A DNA stretch of 18,142 bases from Lachnospiraceae bacterium UBA3826 (GTDB lineage: Bacteria > Bacillota > Clostridia > Lachnospirales > Lachnospiraceae). The notes under the pieces were generated by a model that was not told the DNA's origin, searched no databases, and saw only the letters and a program-made list of their open reading frames with translations. Position 1 is the first letter of the stretch. Every line of letters starts with the position of its first letter. The stretch is taken from contig DGII01000151.1 in NCBI GenBank assembly GCA_002393095.1, forward strand, positions 1 to 18,142, in the 5' to 3' direction. A program made the position numbers and the translations under genes. This document shows, piece by piece, positions 1 to 8,093 of the stretch.

Positions 1-1
1 T

Positions 2-1057
2 GCCATAATCGTAGCCAATAACAACAAGAATAAGGCGAGCAAGGGATATTCAGAGTATCTTAAGGCTCAACAGGCCGCAGAAGAGACTGCATCGGGCGAT
101 ACGGAGGTCCCTGTCGCAAACAGCAAGTTACGAGCCGAGGATCTTGATATCTGGGATATGTACAAGGACGAAAAACCCGGCGGGGATCAGGCGCAGGGCA
201 CCGGTACTGATGATGACAGATCCGACAATGCGGCTCCGCTTCCTTCGCCTTCACCGATACCGACTATATCGCCTGAGGCGGATGATGAGAAATACAATGA
301 CGGCAAGCATTTCAAGATCGAATTCAAGGACGGTTCGGCGGAATGGGTGACCATAGACACCTCCAGAGAGAAGAATAACTATGATTTCACCAAGTTCGTT
401 TCAAATGACGGCAAGCTCAAATACATGAACGACGGTAAAGTCGCTTCTTTTCTTGGCATCGATGTATCCAGATATCAGAAGGACATAGATTTCTACCAGG
501 TCAAAAACGCAGGCGTTGAGTTTGTGATGATAAGGGCCGGCTCGAGAGGATACCAGACAGGTCAGCTTGCTCCCGATGAGTATTTCCTGCAGAACATACA
601 GAAGGCGACCGATGCGGGACTTGATATAGGCGTATATTTCTATTCACAGGCCATAACACCGGAAGAGGCCGTGGAAGAGGCTAATCTCGTGATCGAGCTT
701 TGCAAGGATCGTAAGCTGACATATCCAGTCGCTTTTGACATGGAATTCGTGGAGAATGATGCGGCCAGGATAGATACGCTCAGCAAAGATGAGAGGACTG
801 CGATCGCGGCCGCTTTTATCAATCGGATAGTTGAAGCGGGCTATAAGCCTATGATATACGGCAATGATGAATGGTTAGTCAAACGCGTGGATCTTAAGAA
901 ACTACCCACGGTGTCGGTATGGCTCGCAGATAAGTCAGAGATGCCGGACTATCCGTATCAGTTCTCGATGTGGCAGTATTCAACCGATGGCAATGTATAC
1001 GGAGTGAGCACACCGGTGGATATGGATATATGCTTTATTGATTATTCTGCGCAGTAG
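2..1057 (+). CDS. GH25 lysozyme-like protein, 5' end outside window
   Basis: The reading frame is open from base 2, so the gene starts upstream; 351 residues are visible. The ATG at 158 is only an internal methionine. The first residues (AIIVANNN) read like the end of a membrane helix or signal anchor. They are followed by a low-complexity linker rich in E, D, K and P, then a glycosyl hydrolase family 25 (muramidase) domain starting at FLGIDVSRYQ. Family landmarks seen are GIDVS near the domain start, the VMIRAG strand, GVYFYSQA, the acidic pair in AFDMEF, and a late SMWQYS strand ending in VDMDICF. The GH25 family cleaves the glycan chain of peptidoglycan, so this is probably an extracytoplasmic wall hydrolase held by an N-terminal anchor. 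Its 3' end overlaps the convergent downstream gene by 23 bp. Family assignment is confident; the full N-terminus and exact role are not known. Confidence 0.9.
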   Translation, partial: AIIVANNNKNKASKGYSEYLKAQQAAEETASGDTEVPVANSKLRAEDLDIWDMYKDEKPGGDQAQGTGTDDDRSDNAAPLPSPSPIPTISPEADDEKYNDGKHFKIEFKDGSAEWVTIDTSREKNNYDFTKFVSNDGKLKYMNDGKVASFLGIDVSRYQKDIDFYQVKNAGVEFVMIRAGSRGYQTGQLAPDEYFLQNIQKATDAGLDIGVYFYSQAITPEEAVEEANLVIELCKDRKLTYPVAFDMEFVENDAARIDTLSKDERTAIAAAFINRIVEAGYKPMIYGNDEWLVKRVDLKKLPTVSVWLADKSEMPDYPYQFSMWQYSTDGNVYGVSTPVDMDICFIDYSAQ

Positions 1058-1856
1058 GGCGGTAATTGATTATCTTGTCAGATATCTCGACGGAGGAGTA
1101 TATATCCGCATAGACAGAGGGAGGAATGGATTCAATATAATTGGGCGTATATGCTTTCTTAAGGCCATTGGTATGAAGGATATCAATGGCTTTATTATAT
1201 GCTATGGCTGCCTTGATAGCATCCTCATAATAGCCGACCACGAAGTTGCCATTGACATGGATGAGAGCCTGATAGCGTACATGATGACCACGGCTTATCA
1301 TTCTGACTCCGTGGTATATATTGGTCACATCTATATTCTCATAGCGATAATCATATGTATCACCGTTGATATGTCTGTAGTCCCTGCCGCATACGGCGTA
1401 AGGGCGGATACCGTATCTTGAGACTATGGATACCTGCATACCATAGTCAGCCACGAACAGATGACCGCCGCGCTTCATGATCTTATGGGATGAATAATAG
1501 AACAGGTCGTCAATGGAGAACTTAAGCTCTTCGGTCTGTGAGAGGAAGTATGAGAAGTAGTTTTTCCTCATATAGATAGGAGTAGTAAAGTATATGTCAT
1601 TGTCCCTGAAATTGATTATGATGACCCATTTATCAAAGGGTAAGAGCTGACTGTCGGAGTAATCATCTATTCCCAGAGAATGTGACGATACCAAAAGATT
1701 GGCAGAGATATATACTCTGTGCGCGTCATCGGGATTATCAAAGCTCCCTAAGGATATATGCTTGTTCTTATATGTGAAGGATGAACGGTAATATACGGTT
1801 CCGTCCTTTTTTCTTGCGGTATATACTCCGGGGGTTTTGCCATTAGGATTGTTCAT
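1035..1856 (-). CDS. AP2/HNH-like DNA-binding protein
   Basis: This 273-residue protein has two AP2/ERF-like segments: residues about 8-52 (GVYTARKKDG, then HISLGSFDNPDDAHRVY) and about 189-235 (HHVRYQALIHVNG, then AAIAYNKA). Between them, at about 145-180, is a segment resembling the HNH_3 pattern of homing endonucleases: H162-I-NGD with a D-Y-R and E-N I continuation. In active HNH enzymes the middle motif is usually DNR; here the Asn is Tyr170, so catalysis is doubtful. AP2 plus HNH combinations are known from phage and mobile-intron endonucleases and from stand-alone proteins in Firmicutes. The start is forced: an in-frame TGA lies five codons upstream (1869-1871 on the complement), and no later Met would keep the first AP2 domain. 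No Shine-Dalgarno sequence is visible. It could be a domesticated homing endonuclease or a DNA-binding regulator. Confidence 0.72.
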   Translation of the reverse strand: MNNPNGKTPGVYTARKKDGTVYYRSSFTYKNKHISLGSFDNPDDAHRVYISANLLVSSHSLGIDDYSDSQLLPFDKWVIIINFRDNDIYFTTPIYMRKNYFSYFLSQTEELKFSIDDLFYYSSHKIMKRGGHLFVADYGMQVSIVSRYGIRPYAVCGRDYRHINGDTYDYRYENIDVTNIYHGVRMISRGHHVRYQALIHVNGNFVVGYYEDAIKAAIAYNKAIDILHTNGLKKAYTPNYIESIPPSVYADIYSSVEISDKIINYRPTAQNNQ

Positions 1857-1862
1857 GCTCGT

Positions 1863-1891
1863 ATTATATCAGAGATAAGCAGGATAAGAAA
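1863..1891 (-). promoter_or_regulatory. Promoter of the AP2/HNH-like gene, possible leaderless start
   Basis: On the minus strand a perfect TATAAT lies at 1863-1868, only six bases before the ATG at 1854-1856. A weak -35 (TTTCTT, 1886-1891) is 17 bp away. Transcription would be expected to begin at or next to the A of the ATG, which agrees with the absence of a ribosome site. The -35 match is poor, so confidence is moderate. Confidence 0.5.
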
Positions 1892-1894
1892 AGG

Positions 1895-1923
1895 TTTTAT
1901 TGTGGCGAAAGATATGTTATATT
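1895..1923 (+). promoter_or_regulatory. Putative extended -10 promoter of thrC
   Basis: TGT-TATATT (1915-1923) is an extended -10 element. A weak -35 (TTTTAT, 1895-1900) lies 17 bp upstream. The predicted start near 1930 leaves a 30-base leader with GGAGAAGG just before the thrC ATG. No riboswitch or leader peptide fits in this space. Confidence 0.4.
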
Positions 1924-1960
1924 AAATAATTGCAAAGATAAAGATTACGGAGAAGGAAAA

Positions 1961-3448
1961 ATGGAAGAGATATTATATAAGAGCACAAGGAACAGTAAGC
2001 TTCGAATGAGCGCATCCAAGGCCATATTGCAGGGGTTATCCGAGGATGGCGGATTGTTCATGCCTACGAAGATACCGGAATTCGATGTGTCTTTCGATGA
2101 GCTTAAGACAATGGATTACCGGGGAGTTGCCTATGAGGTGATGAAGCTGTACTTTAGTGATTTCACGGAAGAGGAGCTTAAGCATTGCATCGCCTCGGCT
2201 TATGATGAGAAGTTCGATACCGAGAATATAGTTGACCTTGTATATGCCGACAAAGCTTATTATCTGGAGCTTTTCCACGGCGCCACCATCGCCTTTAAGG
2301 ATATGGCACTGTCTATACTTCCGCATCTTATGACTACAGCGGCTAAGAAGAATGATATAGACAATGATATAGTTATACTGACCGCCACAAGCGGAGATAC
2401 GGGCAAAGCGGCTCTTGCAGGCTTTGATTCCGTTCCGGGTACCAAGATAATCGTCTTCTATCCCAAGGGCGGCGTAAGCTTCATACAGGAGCGCCAGATG
2501 GTGACACAGACAGGTCTGAATACCTGCGTGATCGGGATAAAGGGTAATTTTGATGATGCGCAGAGTGCGGTCAAGAATCTTTTCGCGGATAAAGAGCTTA
2601 AGGCTTCTCTGTCGGCTAAGGGTTATCAGTTCTCATCCGCCAACAGTATCAATATAGGCAGGCTTATCCCCCAGATCGTATATTATGTGTATTCATACGT
2701 TAAGCTTCTGGCGGAAGGCAAGATATCCGATGGTGAGAAGATCAATGTCACCGTTCCGACAGGCAATTTCGGCAATATCCTTGCCGCTTATATGGCTAAA
2801 AGGATGGGACTTCCCATAGATAAACTCATATGTGCCTCCAATGAGAATAAGGTATTGTATGATTTCTTCACAACCGGAGTATATGACCGTAACAGGGATT
2901 TCAAGCTCACCAACAGTCCTTCCATGGATATACTTATCTCAAGTAATCTTGAGAGGCTCATATATCTTGCGACAGGCGAGGATGACAGTAAGAATATCAA
3001 GCTGATGAATTCCCTTAAGGAGACCGGCAGATATGATATAAGCGCTGATATGAAGTCTTTTATGAATGATTTTGTTGCGGGCTTTGCAACCGAGGAGGAT
3101 ACACTTGCTCAGATAGCCAAATTGTATTCCGATACGGGATATGTGCTTGATACACATACCGCCGTGGCTTCGTATGTATATGATGAATACAGGAAGAAGA
3201 CCGGAGATGATACCAAGACAGTCATAGCATCTACAGCAAGCCCTTATAAGTTCACACCGAACGTACTTAAGGCGATAGATAAGGATTGCGCATCTGAGGA
3301 TGCGTTCGAACTCGTTGACAGGCTGAGTGAGCTCTCAGGAGTCAAGGTGCCAAGAGCCGTAGAGGAGATACGTAATGCGAAGATAATGCACGATAAGGTG
3401 GTGGAGGTATCCGAGATGAAGGATGCGGTATGCGATTTCCTTAAGTGA
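1961..3448 (+). CDS. thrC: Threonine synthase
   Basis: This 495-residue protein is a PLP-dependent enzyme that converts O-phosphohomoserine to threonine in the cytoplasm. The N-terminus (YKSTRN...SEDGGLFMP) is the thrC N-terminal domain. The PLP lysine is K113 in HGATIAFKDMAL, and the phosphate/PLP-binding loop is TATSGDTGKAA (141-151). Later conserved stretches are PKGGVSFIQERQM, SANSINIGRLIPQ and VPTGNFGNILAAYMAKRMG. Length matches the longer fungal/enterobacterial-type threonine synthases. The ATG at 1961 has GGAGAAGG five bases upstream. It appears monocistronic: a gene on the other strand lies upstream and a strong terminator follows. No hom or thrB gene is adjacent, so the threonine pathway genes are not clustered here. 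Confidence 0.97.
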   Translation: MEEILYKSTRNSKLRMSASKAILQGLSEDGGLFMPTKIPEFDVSFDELKTMDYRGVAYEVMKLYFSDFTEEELKHCIASAYDEKFDTENIVDLVYADKAYYLELFHGATIAFKDMALSILPHLMTTAAKKNDIDNDIVILTATSGDTGKAALAGFDSVPGTKIIVFYPKGGVSFIQERQMVTQTGLNTCVIGIKGNFDDAQSAVKNLFADKELKASLSAKGYQFSSANSINIGRLIPQIVYYVYSYVKLLAEGKISDGEKINVTVPTGNFGNILAAYMAKRMGLPIDKLICASNENKVLYDFFTTGVYDRNRDFKLTNSPSMDILISSNLERLIYLATGEDDSKNIKLMNSLKETGRYDISADMKSFMNDFVAGFATEEDTLAQIAKLYSDTGYVLDTHTAVASYVYDEYRKKTGDDTKTVIASTASPYKFTPNVLKAIDKDCASEDAFELVDRLSELSGVKVPRAVEEIRNAKIMHDKVVEVSEMKDAVCDFLK

Positions 3449-3473
3449 TACGGTCAAAGCAACAGATGACAAT

Positions 3474-3503
3474 AAAAAAGATGAGCAATTGCTCATCTTT
3501 TTT
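3474..3503. terminator. Bidirectional terminator between thrC and citrate synthase
   Basis: A perfect 30-bp palindrome has arms GATGAGC and GCTCATC around AATT, flanked by six A on the left and six T on the right. It works in both orientations and serves the two convergent genes. The citrate synthase stop codon (3493-3495) lies inside the stem. Confidence 0.92.
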
Positions 3504-4857
3504 CAATAGGAATGTATTCTCTGTCCGAACACAGGGTCTTATATGCGGGACGAATGATCTTGCCGTTATTGGATAATTCCTCCATCCGGTGTGCGCTCCA
3601 ACCGGATATACGTGCCATGGCAAAAATCGGTGTATATAATTCCAATGGTAGATTTAACATATGGTAGACAAGTCCCGAATAGAAGTCTACATTGATGCTG
3701 ACACCCTTGAACATCTGCCTCTCTGTGGAAATTATCTTGGGTGCGAGCTCTTCGACGATGGAATAGAGCTCGTATTCGTTCTCTAAGCCCTTCTCGATCG
3801 CAAGCTCTTTGACAAAGGACTTAAGTATCTCGGCACGGGGATCGGATTTGGAGTATATCGCATGTCCCACACCGTATATAAGGCCGGCTCTGTCAAAGGC
3901 TTCACCGTTAAGAAGCTTCTTAAGATATACGGCAACCTCATCTGCGTCAGTCCAGTCTCTTACATTATCCTGAAGGTCTTCAAACATCTGCACCACCTTG
4001 ATATTGGCACCACCGTGTCTGGGTCCCTTAAGTGAGCCGATGGCGGCTGCCATGACTGAATATGTATCCGTAAGAGTAGAGGATACTACATGGGTAGTGA
4101 ATGAAGAGTTGTTACCGCCGCCGTGCTCGGCATGGATAACAAGACATATATCAAGTATCTTGGCTTCAAGCTCCGTGAATTTGGAATTGGGCCTTAATAT
4201 GTGAAGTATATTCTCTGCCGCGGTGAGGTTAGGGTCAGGCTGATGAATAATAAGACTCTCGCCGTCATGGTAATGCTTATAACTCTGATACCCGTATATG
4301 GAAAGCATGGGGAAGAGGCTTATCAACTGAAGGCACTGCCTTAATACATTGGGCAGAGATACGTCATCAGCATAATCATCATATGAATACAATGTAAGGA
4401 CACTTCTGGCAAGAGTATTCATCATATCCTTGCTCGGTGCCTTCATAATTATATCCCTTACAAAGCTTGTAGGCAAAGACCTGTAGAAGCAGAGCATATT
4501 ACTGAATTCCTTAAGCTGGACTTCATTGGGAAGCTGCCCGAATAATAGGAGATATGTGGCCTCCTCGAAGCCGTACTTACGTCCGGAAGAAAAGCCGCGG
4601 CACAGATCCTTAACATTATAGCCTCTGTAGAATAAGGCACCGTAGTCGGGTACGGTATTGCCGTCAACGATCTTTGTAGCCCTGACATCGGATATATGGG
4701 TAAGGCCGGCTAAGACACCCTTACCGTTCTGGTCACGAAGACCTCTTTTAACATCATATTGTGAATAAAGTGAGGAATCAATAACCGAAACATCACGACA
4801 AAGCTCTGACAACCTGGTTATCTCGGGTGTAACTTCAGAATAAACATTATGATCCAT
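3493..4857 (-). CDS. gltA: Citrate synthase
   Basis: This 454-residue protein condenses acetyl-CoA and oxaloacetate to citrate, probably to feed 2-oxoglutarate and glutamate synthesis in an anaerobe. Signature parts, numbered from the ATG at 4857, are the first catalytic His in HAEHGGGNNSSF (H245), the second His in GPRHGGA (H281), the oxaloacetate-binding GVGHAIY (H332) and the catalytic Asp in VDFYSG (D391). An in-frame TTG at 4869 gives a four-residue longer product, but the GGGGG at 4863-4867 is placed as a ribosome site for the ATG at 4857, so the shorter form is preferred. The last codons overlap the shared terminator. Whether it favours citrate or methylcitrate cannot be told from sequence alone; no prpB/prpD partner is present, which favours citrate synthase. 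Confidence 0.95.
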   Translation of the reverse strand: MDHNVYSEVTPEITRLSELCRDVSVIDSSLYSQYDVKRGLRDQNGKGVLAGLTHISDVRATKIVDGNTVPDYGALFYRGYNVKDLCRGFSSGRKYGFEEATYLLLFGQLPNEVQLKEFSNMLCFYRSLPTSFVRDIIMKAPSKDMMNTLARSVLTLYSYDDYADDVSLPNVLRQCLQLISLFPMLSIYGYQSYKHYHDGESLIIHQPDPNLTAAENILHILRPNSKFTELEAKILDICLVIHAEHGGGNNSSFTTHVVSSTLTDTYSVMAAAIGSLKGPRHGGANIKVVQMFEDLQDNVRDWTDADEVAVYLKKLLNGEAFDRAGLIYGVGHAIYSKSDPRAEILKSFVKELAIEKGLENEYELYSIVEELAPKIISTERQMFKGVSINVDFYSGLVYHMLNLPLELYTPIFAMARISGWSAHRMEELSNNGKIIRPAYKTLCSDREYIPIEKR

Positions 4858-4875
4858 ATAAACCCCCAATAATCA

Positions 4876-4904
4876 ATTATATACGCCTTTTTGAATTTTA
4901 GTTT
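4876..4904 (-). promoter_or_regulatory. Putative promoter of citrate synthase gene
   Basis: A perfect TATAAT on the minus strand (4876-4881) lies 19 bases before the ATG at 4857. The -35 region is poor (AAACTA at 17 bp spacing, or TTAAAC at 19), so the -10 is the main evidence. Confidence 0.42.
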
Positions 4905-4973
4905 AACATGGTAAAGCAATATGACGCAAGCAAAAAGAGGTATTTTAAAGTATTGTTTACAATTTATTAAGAT

Positions 4974-5003
4974 TTGACAAAGGATATCAACATATAGTAG
5001 AAT
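4974..5003 (+). promoter_or_regulatory. Promoter of the amino-acid ABC transporter operon
   Basis: A consensus -35 TTGACA (4974-4979) is separated by 18 bp from TAGAAT (4998-5003). The predicted start near 5010 gives a leader of about 50 bases with GAGGAGG ahead of the ATG at 5059. No T-box or riboswitch fold was recognised in this short leader. Confidence 0.75.
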
Positions 5004-5058
5004 CAAACGTATAAAAATATTGTATCATTGTATACAGGATAATCTGAGGAGGTAATTT

Positions 5059-5829
5059 ATGAAAAAGATAACGGTTTTGTTGTTAAGTGCGGCACTGATT
5101 GCCATGACACTTACAGGCTGTGGAAGCAGTTCGGGAAGCTCTGATAAGGGCGGACAGAAGTGGATCATATCTACGGATACAGTATTCAAGCCTTTTGAGT
5201 ATACCAATGACAAGAATGAATTCGTAGGTATCGATGTGGATATCCTTGCAGCCATTGCAGAGGATCAGGGCTTTGATTATGAGCTTCAGTCACTTGGCTG
5301 GGATGCGGCTGTAGCTGCAGTACAGGCAGGACAGGCAGATGCCATAATCGCAGGTGCTACGATCAAGCAGGAGCGCATAGATAACGGTTGGATATTCTCT
5401 GACGGATATTATGATGCAACACAGACCTTTGTTGTGGGCGCAGACAGTGATATTACAAGCTTTGCCGATCTTGCGGGCAAGAATGTGGCTGTTAAGAACG
5501 GTACTGCCGGAGCTGATTTCGCTAATTCGCTCAAGGACCAGTATGGATTCACGGTAACCGTATTTGAGGATTCACCTACAATGTATCAGGATGTTATCCT
5601 TGGTAATTCCGCAGCATGTGTGGAGGATACACCTATAATGGCATGCTCGATTAAGGAAGGTGATCTTGCGCTTAAGATACCCGAAGGTATGGAGTCTGAG
5701 GGCGCACCTTACGGAATGGCTATAATGGATACCGCTGATCAGGAGCTGCTTGATATGTTCAATAAGGGTCTTGCCAATATCAAGGCCAACGGTAAGTATC
5801 AGGAGATCCTTGATAAGTACCTTAAGTAA
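5059..5829 (+). CDS. Polar amino-acid ABC transporter substrate-binding lipoprotein
   Basis: This 256-residue protein starts with a lipoprotein signal peptide: MKK, a hydrophobic stretch, then lipobox LTGC with the lipidated Cys at position 21, followed by a Ser/Gly linker. The rest is an SBP_bac_3 (family 3) solute-binding domain: TDTVFKPFEY, FVGIDVDILAAIAE, AVQAGQADAIIAGATI, ITSFADLAGKNVAVKNGTAG and a C-terminal ANGKYQEILDKYL. It captures a polar amino acid outside the membrane and delivers it to the permease and ATPase downstream. The exact ligand (glutamine, cystine, arginine or other) cannot be assigned from sequence. The ribosome site GAGGAGG is strong. A terminator directly follows, which probably gives more binding protein than membrane components. 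Confidence 0.95.
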   Translation: MKKITVLLLSAALIAMTLTGCGSSSGSSDKGGQKWIISTDTVFKPFEYTNDKNEFVGIDVDILAAIAEDQGFDYELQSLGWDAAVAAVQAGQADAIIAGATIKQERIDNGWIFSDGYYDATQTFVVGADSDITSFADLAGKNVAVKNGTAGADFANSLKDQYGFTVTVFEDSPTMYQDVILGNSAACVEDTPIMACSIKEGDLALKIPEGMESEGAPYGMAIMDTADQELLDMFNKGLANIKANGKYQEILDKYLK

Positions 5830-5846
5830 TCGAAGGATGTTATTCG

Positions 5847-5876
5847 GGCATCGGGTTTTAACCCGATGCCTTTTTT
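5847..5876 (+). terminator. Intra-operon terminator after the binding-protein gene
   Basis: A GC-rich hairpin has arms GGCATCGGGTT (5847-5857) and AACCCGATGCC (5860-5870), then six T (5871-5876). The real stem is probably 9-10 bp because the formal loop is only two bases. It lies between the binding-protein gene and its permease, so it likely sets unequal expression. Confidence 0.85.
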
Positions 5877-5920
5877 ATTGCGATAGTAAGCTTTAGGGGA
5901 TGGCGGGGGATGATGTTTTA

Positions 5921-5929
5921 TGATATACT
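5921..5929 (+). promoter_or_regulatory. Possible second promoter before the permease gene
   Basis: TGA-TATACT (5921-5929) fits an extended -10 element, 31 bases before the permease ATG and after the terminator. There is no convincing -35 (TGGCGG at 17 bp). It would let permease and ATPase be made independently of readthrough. Confidence 0.35.
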
Positions 5930-5960
5930 TAACAGGTTAGAAAAAAGGGAGTGATATCAG

Positions 5961-6632
5961 ATGATTCAGATTATTCAAAGCTATGGAACAATGATCCTTG
6001 CGGCACTGGGGCAGACGTTGATCTTATGTCTTCTCTCGCTCTTGGTGGCAATGGTTATAGGTCTTATATTCGCATTGCTCAATGTGTCGCATAACAGGGG
6101 ATGTAATTTCATCGGTACGGTGTATGTGGATGCAGTAAGAGGAGTTCCTCTTATCGTATTGGCGTATTTCATATATTTTGGCCTTCCGGCGGGAATGAAG
6201 ATGTTAGGCGCTGTGGATTTCAGACTAACTGCGTTGCAGGCAGGTACGGCGGCGCTGTCCATGAACTGCGGCGCATATATGGCGGAGATAATAAGAGCCG
6301 GTATTCAGAGCGTGGACAGAGGACAGATGGAAGCTGCAAGGTCTCTTGGTCTTACCTACGGACAGAGTATGCGTAAGGTGGTTCTTCCTCAGGCTATTAA
6401 GACTATGATCCCGTCCATCATCAATCAGTTCATCATAACTCTTAAGGACACCTCCATATTGTCTGTCATAGGCTTCCCGGAGCTTACCAATATGGGCAAG
6501 ACCATAAGCGGCAATACTTTCAAGTCGCTTGAGACATGGGCTATAATCGGCATAGTATATATGGTCGTGATAGTATCCCTAAGTAAGGCTGCTAAGAGAG
6601 TAGAACGAAAGCTTAATGTAGGAAGATTATAA
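5961..6632 (+). CDS. Amino-acid ABC transporter permease
   Basis: This 223-residue membrane protein belongs to the HisM/GlnP-type permease family. Hydrophobic segments lie at about 12-40, 58-75, 88-110, 160-175 and 192-208. The cytoplasmic EAA loop, which contacts the ATPase, is at 124-143 (EAARSLGLTYGQ, ending KVVLPQ). Family features include DAVRGVPLIVLAYF near the start and TSILSVIG after the EAA loop. GGGAG at 5947-5951 is the ribosome site. It forms the membrane channel for the binding protein upstream and the ATPase 36 bases downstream. Confidence 0.95.
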   Translation: MIQIIQSYGTMILAALGQTLILCLLSLLVAMVIGLIFALLNVSHNRGCNFIGTVYVDAVRGVPLIVLAYFIYFGLPAGMKMLGAVDFRLTALQAGTAALSMNCGAYMAEIIRAGIQSVDRGQMEAARSLGLTYGQSMRKVVLPQAIKTMIPSIINQFIITLKDTSILSVIGFPELTNMGKTISGNTFKSLETWAIIGIVYMVVIVSLSKAAKRVERKLNVGRL

Positions 6633-6668
6633 TACAATACATATATATCATAGAGCGGAGGAATCAAG

Positions 6669-7415
6669 GTGGTTAAAGAGAATGCTAAGATAATGGTTCA
6701 TGTAGAGAACCTTAAGAAAGATTTTGATAAGCTGGAGGTGCTTAAGGATATAAGCATAGACATTAAGGAGGGCGAGGTCGTGGTTCTCCTGGGACCCTCA
6801 GGAAGCGGTAAATCTACCTTCTTAAGATGTATCAACCGCTTGGAGGAAGCCACAAGCGGTAAGATAATTGTTGACGGTATGGATATAACTGATAAGCATA
6901 CGGATATCAATAAGGCAAGAGAGGATATCGGTATGGTATTTCAGCATTTCAATCTCTTCAATAATAAGAATGTGATCGACAATATCATGCTGGCTCCCGT
7001 TGAGCTTAAGAAGATGACCAAAGAGGAAGCACATGACAAAGCGGTCAAGCTGCTTGAGAGAGTCGGACTTGCAGATAAAGCGGAGGCATATCCGTCACAA
7101 CTGTCAGGAGGACAGAAGCAGAGAGTGGCGATAGCCAGAGCCCTTGCGATGAATCCGGGACTGATCCTTTTTGATGAGCCGACTTCGGCACTTGATCCGG
7201 AGATGGTAGGTGAGGTTTTGGATGTTATGAAGGAGCTTGCCGGTGCCGGAATGACGATGATCGTTGTCACACATGAGATAGGCTTTGCAAGGGAAGTAGC
7301 TGACAGGATCGTCTTCGTGGATGGCGGCTATATAGTCGAGCAGGGTACTCCGGATGAGGTGATTAACCATCCCAAGGAGAAGAGGACTATTGATTTCCTT
7401 AATAAAGTTTTATAA
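6669..7415 (+). CDS. Amino-acid ABC transporter ATP-binding protein (GlnQ-type)
   Basis: This 248-residue ABC ATPase powers the importer. Walker A is GPSGSGKS (42-49), the Q-loop is VFQHFNLF (90-97), the ABC signature is LSGGQ (145-149), Walker B is LILFDE (165-170) and the H-loop is THEI (H202). The start is a GTG: CGGAGG at 6656-6661 sits seven bases before it, while the next ATG (eight codons in) has no site. It closely follows the permease gene and is followed after 50 bp by the cytidylate kinase-like gene, with no terminator between them. Confidence 0.96.
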   Translation: MVKENAKIMVHVENLKKDFDKLEVLKDISIDIKEGEVVVLLGPSGSGKSTFLRCINRLEEATSGKIIVDGMDITDKHTDINKAREDIGMVFQHFNLFNNKNVIDNIMLAPVELKKMTKEEAHDKAVKLLERVGLADKAEAYPSQLSGGQKQRVAIARALAMNPGLILFDEPTSALDPEMVGEVLDVMKELAGAGMTMIVVTHEIGFAREVADRIVFVDGGYIVEQGTPDEVINHPKEKRTIDFLNKVL

Positions 7416-7465
7416 TACAGGCCGTTGATTGAAGCAGAGAGTGAGATAAAAGAGAGAAAGAGAAT

Positions 7466-8053
7466 ATGAAGAGCATTATAACAATCAGCAGAGAATACGG
7501 AGCCGGCGGGAGTACGATAGGACATATGGTAGCGGATAAGCTCGGATATGAGTATCTTGACAAGGCTATAATCTTAGGAACAGCTTCGGAGGCTCAGGTA
7601 AGCGTGGACAGTGTCCTTAAATTGGATGAAGTTGTTCCGGTTAATTTCGGTTTTGCTCAGAGTTTATTTGACTTCTACAATAAGCCGCTCAATGAAAAGC
7701 TTTTTGCGGTGCAGGCCGATGTTATCAAGCGCTTTGCGGAGAAGGGCAGATGCGTGATAGTAGGTCGTAATGCCAATTCAATACTTAGAGAATTCGATAA
7801 TACATTGCATATATTCATATGCGGAAGCTTAAAAAGCAGGATAAAAAGGATGTCCGAAAAAGAGATGTATGCGGACACTCCGGAGAATAAGCTTAGGGAT
7901 ATAATCGAGGCTGTAGACAGGCAGAGAAGGAAATACTGTGATTACTATACACATACAGAGTTCGGAGCGGCTAAGAATTATGACCTGTGTCTGGACTCAT
8001 CACGGATAGATGAAGAAACCTGTGCGGAAATAATATGCAGACTGGCCAATTAA
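7466..8053 (+). CDS. Cytidylate kinase-like family protein
   Basis: This 195-residue protein matches the cytidylate kinase-like P-loop family (AAA_26 type). The N-terminus ITISREYGAGGSTIGHMVADKLG carries the divergent P-loop (GAGGSTIG), followed by YLDKAII. Middle motifs are CVIVGRNANSIL and the lid-type LKSRIKRM, then VDRQRRKYCDYYT. The true CMP kinase P-loop GSGKST is absent, so the substrate is unknown; many clostridia have several such paralogs. It lies at the end of the ABC transporter transcript, probably by readthrough, with no visible functional link. The ribosome site is weak (purine-rich AAAGAG before the ATG). Confidence 0.85.
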   Translation: MKSIITISREYGAGGSTIGHMVADKLGYEYLDKAIILGTASEAQVSVDSVLKLDEVVPVNFGFAQSLFDFYNKPLNEKLFAVQADVIKRFAEKGRCVIVGRNANSILREFDNTLHIFICGSLKSRIKRMSEKEMYADTPENKLRDIIEAVDRQRRKYCDYYTHTEFGAAKNYDLCLDSSRIDEETCAEIICRLAN

Positions 8054-8069
8054 TGACCGGTCTGCATTT
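8037..8069 (+). terminator. Weak terminator overlapping the end of the cytidylate kinase-like gene
   Basis: The hairpin has arms GCAGACTGG (8037-8045) and CCGGTCTGC (8057-8065), nine pairs including one wobble, followed only by ATTTC. The stop codon lies in the loop. The short T-run makes it weak. Confidence 0.45.
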
Positions 8070-8093
8070 CTAAAGGGGTGAATGTATATAGGA

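Noticed and set aside
158..160. ATG at 158 as start of the GH25 gene
   Set aside because: The frame is open to base 2 with coding-like sequence and a probable membrane-helix end, and no ribosome site precedes 158.
1038..1421. Plus-strand open frame over the AP2/HNH-like gene
   Set aside because: It is a mirror of the minus-strand gene, which has recognisable domains; this frame encodes no recognisable domain and has no ribosome site.
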